The notes beneath the pieces were generated by a model. The model was not told where the DNA came from. It did not search any database and saw nothing but the letters and a program-made list of their open reading frames with translations. Positions 57,470-64,000 of a stretch of DNA of 64,000 nucleotides are shown piece by piece. The stretch spans positions 310,001-374,000 of the forward strand of contig NZ_BNJG01000002.1 in assembly GCF_016587375.1 (NCBI RefSeq), read 5' to 3'. The DNA comes from Ktedonobacter robiniae. Its GTDB lineage: Bacteria > Chloroflexota > Ktedonobacteria > Ktedonobacterales > Ktedonobacteraceae. A program made the translations under genes and the position numbers. Positions within the stretch are counted from its first letter, which is position 1; every line of letters begins with the position of its first letter.

Positions 57470-57598
57470 TAGATCTGCTGCACATAGTAGTCTCTAAATA
57501 CTTTTACTAAGTCATCAATATTTACCTTGCTCTCACGATCAACAAGCTGAAAGAAAGCCCTGGCCATTACTGGCTTATATCTCGATAAGTTCCGATTA
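57470..57598 (-). pseudogene. C-terminal gene fragment
   Basis: A minus-strand stretch of about 40 codons, NLSRYKPVMARAFFQLVDRE then VNIDDLVKVFRDYYVQQI, ending at a TAG. It reads like the conserved end of a larger protein (a pattern ending in YKPVMxxAFFxLVD, I believe, found at the tail of some restriction or helicase-type proteins). Stops lie just upstream in the frame and there is no start. It abuts the 3' end of the tandem GIY-YIG gene. Confidence 0.45.
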
Positions 57599-58040
57599 AT
57601 GATGATTCATTAACTGAAATCTTGGCATCGTTTGGAATTGAGCATAGTATCCCCCCAGAAGATCGTTTTCAACCTCATGCCGTTGGTAGGAAGGCGTGCC
57701 CTCAGGTAATGTTACAAATGAAAAGAGGGGTTGCTGGCATTGCCAATTCTTTTTCGCGTGAGTAGTTAGGCGGCTCCTCAAATTTGCTGTTTCGCCTATA
57801 TAGAGGAGGCTAGATATATCAGAATCAAAAATTTTGTAGACACCTTGCAATGTTGGAACTTCTCGCAGTGCAGTTTGGGTGAATGATAGAGCTATACTCC
57901 ACTGTAAACCCATCCAATTACCATCGCTTGGTTTTGCAACAAGTGAATGCACTGGAAAGCTTTTTCCTCCTGCTGGATTCTCAGGATCATCATCAGCTCG
58001 GCGGCTCCCTCGAATGTTCTTTCTCCGATCAGTTGATTTA
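57596..58040 (-). pseudogene. Tandem GIY-YIG gene, 3' half (second GIY-YIG domain)
   Basis: Continues from 58976-59412 once the IS5-family copy and one TTA duplication are removed: RYTK joins STDRRKNIRGSRR in the same frame. This half contains a linker and a second GIY-YIG nuclease domain (GVYKIFDSDISSLLYIGETA, then NLRSRLTTHAKKNW). It ends FQLMNHH. In the present state this half has no proper start and is unlikely to be made. Confidence 0.8.
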
Positions 58041-58975
58041 GAGCTTATCCGAAAACCGGTTGGTACAATAAAAAGAAAACCAAGCGAGGTGAAGCAGACA
58101 TATGGCTCGAACACATCCATGGAAAGTCAGCGATGAGTTGTGGGAACAGATTTGCCCCCTGATTCCTGCTCGCCCTCCTCACCCCAAGGGAGGACGACCA
58201 GCCGCCGATGATTGAGAAATGTTTGAAGCCATCGTGTACGTCCTGCGAACGGGCATTCAATGGAACGCTTTGCCCCGTGAAATGGGCGCCAGTTCCACCG
58301 TGTATGACCGCTTTCGCCACTGGGAAGCTCAGGGCGTCTTTGCTCGCCTGTGGGAGGCAGGTCTGCACCTCTACGACGAGTTGCAAGGCATTGGCTGGGA
58401 CTGGCAGAGCCTGGATAGCTCGACCAGTAAAGCTCCTTTTGCCCAAGCCGCTGTCGGACCCGCTCCCACCGATCGCGGCAAGCAGGGAACGAAACGGAGC
58501 ATCCTCTGTGATCGCCGAGGTCTGCCCTTGGCATTGGTCATTGATGGGGCCAATCGCCATGATATGAAACTGGTCGCTGCGACGTTGGAGTATCACGCGA
58601 TTGCACGTCCTGAACCCACCATCGAGCATCCCCAACATCTGTGCCTGGATGCTGGCTATGACTATGATGTCATTTACAGTCTGCTTTACGAGGAAGGATA
58701 TGAGCCGCATGTTCGCCTTAATCGCCATAACCATGCGTGGTATTGGCAAGCGCTTTCGCAACAGGGAGAGACCCAGGAGTCTGCCAATGCTCTGGAAACG
58801 ACCAAAGTCCCCAGGCGATGGGTGGTCGAGCGCCTCTTCTCCTGGCTCAATCGCTGGCGTCGAATCATCATTCGTTGGGAAAAATTGGATCGCACCTATG
58901 ATGCCTTCCTGCGTTTGGCCTGTGCTCTCATTTGTTTCCATCATTGTGAACGTCTCTCAGTTTTCGGATAAGCTC
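58041..58975 (+). mobile_element. IS5-family insertion sequence
   Basis: 935 bases bounded by the inverted repeat GAGCTTATCCGAAAA at both ends, with TTA duplicated on each side (58038-58040 and 58976-58978), typical of IS5 relatives. It carries one transposase gene with an in-frame stop and splits the tandem GIY-YIG gene. Confidence 0.92.
58102..58971 (+). pseudogene. IS5-family transposase with in-frame TGA
   Basis: The frame from the ATG at 58102 (ARTHPWKVSDELWEQICPLI) meets a TGA at 58213-58215, codon 38. It then continues as MFEAIVYVLRTGIQWNALPR to a TAA, for a total of 289 aa if read through. DDE residues: Asp in DWQSLDSSTSKAP, Asp in LCLDAGYDYDV and Glu in RRWVVERLFSWLNRW. The TGA is probably a CGA-to-TGA change, so this copy is inactive unless translation restarts at the internal ATG at 58219. 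Confidence 0.85.
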
Positions 58976-59412
58976 TTAGTATAACGTGAATGGAAACGAC
59001 CATGATTACATCGAGTTGATGAGCCATATTCTAGGCGGTATTGCCAGAGAAGATAAAACTCTAATCCCTCACGACGCTTCCTTGCTTCCTCAGAGTCATC
59101 GGCCAAGATAACGGGAGCTGCAGAGCACTCAAAATGAAGGTTTTCAGCGTGTCGCCAGGCCCAGAGTGAAGGAGCTGCCGTATGGGGATCGTTAAATGGC
59201 ATTTCAGTTCGCATCGTGTTGCGACGCAAACCACCGAGACGTTCTCGCAAATCGCGACCTGTTTCGCCAATGTAGAAAAGTTCCTCAATGCCAATTGCGC
59301 GAATGCGATAGACTCCTGGCATTGCGGGAAGTTGTCTAAATGTGAGAGGATCGGAGAATGGCTGCCAAGAAGACCATGATAAGCCACACCAGTTAAGCGT
59401 AAGAAATTTCAT
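58976..59412 (-). pseudogene. Tandem GIY-YIG gene, 5' half (first GIY-YIG domain)
   Basis: Starts at 59412 after AGGAG. Encodes a GIY-YIG nuclease domain (GVYRIRAIGIEELFYIGETG, then RDLRERLGGLRRNT), then EGLEFYLLWQYRLEYGSSTR. After RYTK the frame runs into the IS5 repeat and ends as SLSEN at 58957, so a 151-aa first-domain protein could still be produced. Rejoined with 57596-58040 it gives a 292-aa protein with two GIY-YIG domains in series. Such nucleases cut or nick DNA. Confidence 0.8.
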
Positions 59413-59665
59413 TAAGCTCCTAATAAACCAAGGAGATAGTTAGTATTCCCAAGCAACCTAGAAATATTCGATAAAAAAGGATTTCTATCCAACTATCAGT
59501 ACTCCTCGGAGAGTGTGTTGAAATAGACTAATCCCAGTATCTGCTTTCCTGGAGATATACACCAGGTCTTTAGGCTGACAATATGACCGGATCCTTTTTG
59601 ACTAAAGTGAGAAGCACCAATACAAAGACGCACAAAAACAGTCTTGCAAATTGATTGAATTCAAA
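59413..59665. other. Gene-free spacer
   Basis: About 250 AT-rich bases between the GIY-YIG gene start and the 3' end of the XRE gene. It must hold the GIY-YIG promoter. No terminator hairpin or repeat stands out. Confidence 0.4.
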
Positions 59666-59902
59666 TTACGCCTCAGAATCCTCTGGACGATCATGAGGTT
59701 CACCGTGTATCTCCAAGATGTCAGTCAAAGGGACATCAAGCGCCCAAGCAATCTTTACAACTGTGCTTAAGGAGACGTCTCTTGTTGGATCCTGAAATAT
59801 TCGCTTCACTGTTTTGAAATCTACATTTGCAGCTCGGGAAAGAGAGGATTGGTTAAATCCCTTCTGCATCGCGATCTCTTTAACTCGCAACCTAATTTCC
59901 AT
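59666..59902 (-). CDS. XRE-family helix-turn-helix regulator
   Basis: 78 aa. The HTH lies at about residues 8-60: VKEIAMQKGFNQSSLSRAAN, then DFKTVKRIFQDPTRDVSLST and VVKIAWALDVPLTDIL. It is only the DNA-binding domain with a short acidic tail. It faces away from the 162-aa gene and probably regulates that divergent promoter, where an inverted repeat overlaps the -10. Confidence 0.85.
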   Translation of the reverse strand: MEIRLRVKEIAMQKGFNQSSLSRAANVDFKTVKRIFQDPTRDVSLSTVVKIAWALDVPLTDILEIHGEPHDRPEDSEA

Positions 59903-59929
59903 GCCTTTTAATATAGCAGTGATTACGCC

Positions 59930-59997
59930 TTGACAGTATTGGTCTTATTAGGTTATCCTTATTTCATAACCTTATAAGGATACCCTTTAAAGGATAA
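59930..59997 (+). promoter_or_regulatory. Promoter and operator repeats upstream of the 162-aa gene
   Basis: TTGACA at 59930-59935, an 18-base spacer and TATCCT at 59954-59959 make a reasonable -35/-10 pair. TTATCCTTAT (59953-59962) is mirrored by ATAAGGATA (59974-59982) and again by AAAGGATAA (59989-59997). A protein bound here would cover the -10, as expected for repression by the divergent XRE regulator. Binding itself is inferred. Confidence 0.55.
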
Positions 59998-60074
59998 TCG
60001 ACACTAAATCTTCCTTCTTAAGAGGACAACATCTGAGCGTTCTTTTGACTTCTAAAGCAATAGGATTATGAATA

Positions 60075-60563
60075 ATGCACGACCGGAAGAAAAAGCCAAC
60101 TTTAGAGCAAATACGGACCCTATTTCCTTTCGACGTACCTGATCTGGCACGAACTGCAAGAGTAGAAACAGGCATTGTCTATCAGGCATTACTCATGCGC
60201 CCCATCCATCGCCAGGATGCAGAACAGATCCTTCTTGCGCTCTCCACTCATACAAACCTCACCCTGACCTTGGAGAACGTCGGAATCGTGCTCTGGGAAG
60301 AATACTTGACCCTCTGGCTGCTTCGAGCATCAGCCCAGTCGGAAGAATCAGAAGAAGAGCATACAGACGCCTACCATTTCGTCTATGCCCGTGACAAGTT
60401 GGAGGCACAGTTCCGTGCTCAGATCTGGCTTGCCCAGCATCTCCACCTTCCCACTCACACGTTCACTCCCTGCCCAAACGGCTTTGAAATCGGGCCACTA
60501 CGTGTCCCAGGCATTTGCCCGGATGAACTCGTGGATACGGAAACACTTCCATACCCATTTTGA
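60075..60563 (+). CDS. Hypothetical protein with N-terminal HTH-like segment
   Basis: 162 aa from the ATG at 60075 (AGGA nine bases upstream). Residues 10-50 (VPDLARTARVETGIVYQALL then QDAEQILLALS) look like a compact helix-turn-helix. The C-terminal half has an acidic linker and FEIGPLRVPGICPDEL. First gene of a rightward set; exact role unknown. Confidence 0.6.
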   Translation: MHDRKKKPTLEQIRTLFPFDVPDLARTARVETGIVYQALLMRPIHRQDAEQILLALSTHTNLTLTLENVGIVLWEEYLTLWLLRASAQSEESEEEHTDAYHFVYARDKLEAQFRAQIWLAQHLHLPTHTFTPCPNGFEIGPLRVPGICPDELVDTETLPYPF

Positions 60564-60608
60564 CCAAAGTGAGACCTATCGATGTAGGAAGGACCTATTT
60601 CTCGCACC

Positions 60609-60935
60609 ATGAGCACTATCCAACTACCTAACGCCACGCGCCCCCTGTTGCTTAATAAGCAGCAGTCTACGTTCAACGGGACCATACACTATTTCCTGGC
60701 TCATCACACTAACCGCGCACTCGATATCTGCACCGCTTGCCTTTCCCTTGCTGATTGGAGACTTGTACCTGAACGTCTCCAGCACATAGGGTACATGCGT
60801 CTGTACCTCCATCCCACCGCCTTCGCCACCATTGGCAATGATCCTCTGGATAACGCCTCAGGTTCCCTCCTCTCAGAAACTCCTCGCGAGGAAACGTGGG
60901 CAGATCATGACTATAAGCAGCATTTGTCAGGTTGA
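60609..60935 (+). CDS. Small hypothetical protein
   Basis: 108 aa following the 162-aa gene after 45 bases. No recognised domain, signal peptide or membrane segment. It has two Cys (ICTAC) and a polar tail. Kept because it fills the gap in the operon with suitable codon use, but the ribosome site (GGAAGG) is rather far from the ATG at 60609. Confidence 0.45.
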   Translation: MSTIQLPNATRPLLLNKQQSTFNGTIHYFLAHHTNRALDICTACLSLADWRLVPERLQHIGYMRLYLHPTAFATIGNDPLDNASGSLLSETPREETWADHDYKQHLSG

Positions 60936-61001
60936 CACTCACAGAGATATACGCTTGTCATTTTGTCAGGTTGATAATAGCGAAGAAGAGGAAAAGGAAC
61001 G

Positions 61002-61943
61002 ATGTTTCACGCTTCCACCCGTATTTATGCAGGAGGACCCGGCCCCCATGGTCCCCTGCTGCTAGATCCACTGGCCTCCGCTGAGCAGGCCCGCGTCATC
61101 ACGCAGCATCATATGCTCACCTCAGCCCTCAAGGAGCCCTTGCCTGAACTGGAGGAACACAGCTTTGCAGTCTCTTCCTCACCTTCCCTCATTCTGGATC
61201 TTGGGTGTGGACCAGGAGGCACCTGGGCCTATGATGTCGCCTTTCACGATCCCTTCTGCCTGGTCTTTGGCGTCTCGGCTCTTGCCCCTTATGTCCGGCA
61301 AGCCAATACCTTTCGCCGGATGCAGGAGCAGACCCGTGTCCGCTTTCTCCAGATGGACTTTGCCAGAGAACTCTGTTGTCCTGCCAACTTCTACACCCTC
61401 ATTAATGGCCGCTTCTTACGCACGTTTCTCGCACAAGACGGCTGGCCACACCTGCTTCAGGAGTGCTTGCGTGTTCTGCGCCCAGGAGGACTCCTTCGTC
61501 TCACTGAATGCACGGCCGCAACCTCGAATAGCCCCGCCTGTGAACTGCTGAGCCACTACTGCGAGCAGACCCTTGCCATACGAGCACAATCTCTCCTCGC
61601 TCAACACACGGGGAGCACCCAGGAGTCTTCGGCTCTTGCCAGTGCGCCCTTTGAGCACAAACACCTCCTGAAGTTGCTCCATGAGCTTGGCTACTGTGCC
61701 ATCGAGGAACACAACATCGTGCTTGACTTCTCGGCTGGGACGCTCTATCAGGCCAGTATGCGTACCAATGCGGAATCCTTCTTCTATCAGATTGCCCCGT
61801 TGTTGTGTCAGGCCACAGACCTCACCCCGGCGCGGTTTACCGACCTCTTTGAACAGATGCGCGCAGAGATGAGCGCTCCCACCTTCAAGGGCCTCTGGAC
61901 CCTCTCACGCGTCCATGCCTACAAACCAGGAGGAGCCCAATGA
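61002..61943 (+). CDS. Class I SAM-dependent methyltransferase
   Basis: 313 aa. The Rossmann-type fold shows motif I LILDLGCGPGGTWAYDVA near 65, an acidic residue in LQMDFARELC, the TLINGRFLRTFLAQDGW segment and post-I motif VLRPGGLLRLTECTA. The substrate is unknown. The ATG at 61002 follows AAGGAACG. The stop overlaps the next gene by four bases, and that gene encodes a related fold, so the two probably work as a pair. Confidence 0.83.
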   Translation: MFHASTRIYAGGPGPHGPLLLDPLASAEQARVITQHHMLTSALKEPLPELEEHSFAVSSSPSLILDLGCGPGGTWAYDVAFHDPFCLVFGVSALAPYVRQANTFRRMQEQTRVRFLQMDFARELCCPANFYTLINGRFLRTFLAQDGWPHLLQECLRVLRPGGLLRLTECTAATSNSPACELLSHYCEQTLAIRAQSLLAQHTGSTQESSALASAPFEHKHLLKLLHELGYCAIEEHNIVLDFSAGTLYQASMRTNAESFFYQIAPLLCQATDLTPARFTDLFEQMRAEMSAPTFKGLWTLSRVHAYKPGGAQ

Positions 61944-63142
61944 ATCACACCCAGAGTATCCCGCTCCGACACGGCCTGCTGCTCTTCTTCGAAGAAGACG
62001 TGAACGAGCACCAGGATCGCGCCACACGGCTGCCTATCCTCCTGCCGCAGGTGCAAGAGGAGCCACCTTCTCCAGCGTCCAGAGGAGCGCTTTATCCCTT
62101 CTATACCCCTTCCGACCCGCTGGTCCTTGATGAGCAGGTCTTGGTGCCGCCAGTGCATCCTCTGGAATGGCGACGCCGCAGCCAGCAGGCACGCATGCTC
62201 ATGCAGCATTTTCGCGCCCCCCTTCCCGAGCAACCCGAGGGCTTCCCAATGAAGCGCGTCCTGGACCTGGCCATCGATCCCAATGGCGAGTGGCTGCGAC
62301 ACCTGGCGGCACACGCGCCCGGAACGGAGTGCATCGGTCTCACCTCACAGGAAAGCATTGCCAGGCAATCCTCCTTCTTTGCTGCCGTTCAGGGCTGCCA
62401 CAATGTCTCTGCTCAGGTCTGGCCGCTCACCCGGCCGCTTCCCTTCCCAGAAAAGAGCATAGACCTCATCAGTGGGCATTTTCTCCATGCGATCCTTCCC
62501 GAGTACGCATGGCCACTCTTGCTGGAAGACTGTTTTCGGCTCCTTCGACCAGGTGGAGTGTTACGCCTGCTTGAGTGTGTGCAGGGTGAGAGCACCAGCG
62601 CGGCCGCAGGTACCCTGTATGCCACCTACCGGCAGCAAATGAACAAATTGCGCGCGGCGGCCCGTCCATCTGCTCCAGGAACACAGACCATCCGTTTCGC
62701 CCGGCCAGAACGGCTCCCAATCCGAATGGAGAGGACAGGCTTTGTCGCCATTGAGCAGCAGGAGAGCCTGCTCGACTTTTCTGCCGGGACGCCTTTTCAT
62801 GGCACGCTCCTTGAGCAGGCCGATGACTTCTTTCAGCTCCTGGAGCCGATCTGTACAGCACACTCCTGTTCTCGCGAGGCCTACCAGCAGGTCTATCACG
62901 AGATGCAATTGGAACTGCTCGAACCGACCTTTCGCGGCTACTGGCACCTCCGCACCACCTGGGGCTACAAGCCATCGAGGGACGTCTCACGACCGATCCC
63001 CAGCATACATGTGGAGCAGCCATTCCCGCAGGTCCTTCACACACGCTCTCAGCCATGTTCCCTTTTCATTGAGCAAGAGGGAGCACAGGCACACGAGAGT
63101 GAGCAGCGTAGGGAGGCAACGACACCAGTACACACCAATTGA
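61940..63142 (+). CDS. Methyltransferase-like protein with degenerate SAM motif
   Basis: 400 aa, similar in plan to the preceding protein (SIDLISGHFLHAILPEYAWP, then LLRPGGVLRLLECVQG, and the shared late block LLDFSAGTPFHGTLLEQADD against LDFSAGTLYQASMRTNAES). At motif I it reads VLDLAIDPNGEWLRHLA without the GxGxG glycines, so SAM binding may be weak or lost. A likely reading is an inactive partner formed by gene duplication. A 60-residue polar tail follows the fold. Confidence 0.75.
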   Translation: MNHTQSIPLRHGLLLFFEEDVNEHQDRATRLPILLPQVQEEPPSPASRGALYPFYTPSDPLVLDEQVLVPPVHPLEWRRRSQQARMLMQHFRAPLPEQPEGFPMKRVLDLAIDPNGEWLRHLAAHAPGTECIGLTSQESIARQSSFFAAVQGCHNVSAQVWPLTRPLPFPEKSIDLISGHFLHAILPEYAWPLLLEDCFRLLRPGGVLRLLECVQGESTSAAAGTLYATYRQQMNKLRAAARPSAPGTQTIRFARPERLPIRMERTGFVAIEQQESLLDFSAGTPFHGTLLEQADDFFQLLEPICTAHSCSREAYQQVYHEMQLELLEPTFRGYWHLRTTWGYKPSRDVSRPIPSIHVEQPFPQVLHTRSQPCSLFIEQEGAQAHESEQRREATTPVHTN

Positions 63143-63188
63143 TCAGCTGTAAGCAACAGATGCACACCATCACCAAGGAGAAAAGACC

Positions 63189-63767
63189 ATGCAACAGACA
63201 CACGCGACACAGATAGCGCCATCCTATCACCTGCCTCTTATCGCCATCTGTGAGCAGATGCGGGCGACACACGCAACCCTGTCCCTGACAACCATCCTTC
63301 CACCTTCTCTTCCCCTTCCAGGTCAACGAGAAGGCGAGGAGACCATCGCCGAAGTGGCCTTTGAACAGGGGAAGATTATTCACTGCCAGATCTACATCCG
63401 CGCGAACGGACGAGTCCTCATGCAGCATCGTGATGCGCTCCATGTGCTGCACACAGCAGGCATGCTTCTCTGGCAGGAGTCTTCATACCAGAACATCCAC
63501 GTGGCCGATGCCGAGACCACATCGCTGCCCGCCGTAAGCAGCGACACAGAGGAGCCAGATCGTGTTCCCTCTCAGGCAGTTCCCGTTGAGCAGGTGCCTC
63601 TGGGTACACTTCCGATTCGTCTCCGCCACGTCTTTTTGCTCAGCAATGGACGCCATACGCCCCGAGATATTGCGTGTATGCTTCACTTGCCACTCGATGA
63701 GGTGGAGCGCTTCATTCATATCCTGCACACACGCCACCTCACCATCTGGCAATCGAAAGCATCCTGA
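63189..63767 (+). CDS. Two-domain protein: DUF4388-like sensor part and winged helix
   Basis: 192 aa with a clear AAGGAG site. The N-terminal 90 residues (IAEVAFEQGKIIHCQIYIRA) follow the DUF4388/PatA-like pattern (a strand with FxxGxIxHA). The C-terminal 65 residues (LRHVFLLSNGRHTPRDIACM, then DEVERFIHILHTRHLTIW) form a winged-helix-like fold. Probably a signalling or regulatory protein; the linkage to the methyltransferase pair and the receiver-like gene suggests a sensory operon. Confidence 0.6.
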   Translation: MQQTHATQIAPSYHLPLIAICEQMRATHATLSLTTILPPSLPLPGQREGEETIAEVAFEQGKIIHCQIYIRANGRVLMQHRDALHVLHTAGMLLWQESSYQNIHVADAETTSLPAVSSDTEEPDRVPSQAVPVEQVPLGTLPIRLRHVFLLSNGRHTPRDIACMLHLPLDEVERFIHILHTRHLTIWQSKAS

Positions 63768-63855
63768 GCCAACCCAGTGGATGCACAGGCCCAAACGTCT
63801 GTGCATCTCACCCCCACATCGACAGGCCTTACAAAAGGAGTGCAAAGAAGAGATC

Positions 63856-64000
63856 ATGAACACCAGATATTCCCTGGAGAGCGGGCAACAACACCCGCCT
63901 CACATCCTCGTGCTGGGGACACAGGAAGAAGCGCGCATGCTCCGACCACGGCTGCGAGGTGGGCAGTTCAAGGTAACCCACCTGGCCCATCTCGGAAGTA
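63856..64000 (+). CDS. Receiver-like protein, 5' end only
   Basis: 48 codons to the window edge from the ATG at 63856. The segment PHILVLGTQEEARMLRPRLR resembles the first strand and helix of a response-regulator receiver domain. The Asp phosphorylation site would lie beyond the window. A purine-rich ribosome site precedes it. Confidence 0.5.
   Translation, partial: MNTRYSLESGQQHPPHILVLGTQEEARMLRPRLRGGQFKVTHLAHLGS

Noticed and set aside
1..64000. CRISPR arrays, tRNA and rRNA genes
   Set aside because: No regularly spaced direct repeats, tRNA T-loop patterns or rRNA-like sequence were noticed on reading both strands by eye; a covariance search was not possible.

Overview
This window is a dense anti-phage defence island broken up by mobile elements. 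The host is probably a member of the Chloroflexota, most likely the Ktedonobacteria. That is an inference from the mix of IS256, IS5, group II intron and serine-recombinase elements, kinase-like gene debris and the style of the paired methyltransferase genes. No rRNA or tRNA gene was seen to confirm it. Base composition shifts sharply between modules: GC-rich from about 11.1 to 30.7 kb, AT-richer elsewhere. This fits separate acquisition of each module.

Layout. (1) 1-7.5 kb, minus strand: a four-gene operon of a DEAD/DEAH-DUF1998 helicase, a NERD-nuclease/UvrD-type helicase, a 188-aa unknown and a TPR-like protein cut by the window edge. (2) 7.6-8.5 kb: gene and IS256 debris. (3) 8.5-10.3 kb: a divergent darT/darG ADP-ribosylation toxin-antitoxin pair bracketed by inverted IS-end-like repeats. 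(4) 11.1-30.7 kb, plus strand: a class 1 DISARM locus (drmD, drmMI, drmA, drmB) with a RelE-like/UvrD helicase inserted. In place of the usual phospholipase-D gene drmC it has a McrB-like AAA+ ATPase and a McrC-like PD-(D/E)XK nuclease. (5) 30.8-37.3 kb: three nested elements, an IS256 copy holding a group II intron whose reverse transcriptase holds a large-serine-recombinase element. (6) 37.3-45.8 kb: a type I restriction-modification operon (hsdM, hsdS, hsdR) with a Kiwa pair (kwaA, kwaB) between hsdS and hsdR. (7) 45.9-47.2 kb: an intact IS256-family copy with an 8-bp target duplication. (8) 47.3-56.0 kb: a RusA-like orphan, then a five-gene minus-strand operon of two different HsdM-like proteins (both with an altered catalytic motif IV), an HsdS-like subunit, a RecF/PtuA-like ATPase and an HNH nuclease. 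(9) 56.2-59.4 kb: a PIN-like nuclease gene and a tandem GIY-YIG gene split by an IS5-family copy. (10) 59.6-64 kb: an XRE regulator, a divergent small-gene operon, two paired SAM methyltransferase-like proteins, a winged-helix protein and the start of a receiver-like protein. This last part looks like ordinary regulatory or metabolic DNA.

The two strongest candidates for under-described systems are the DISARM variant with a McrBC-like effector, whose methylase has an AT-rich specificity region that looks swapped in, and the 48-56 kb operon, which couples a type I-like DNA-recognition core with two apparently non-canonical methylases to a Septu-like ATPase/HNH nuclease pair instead of HsdR.
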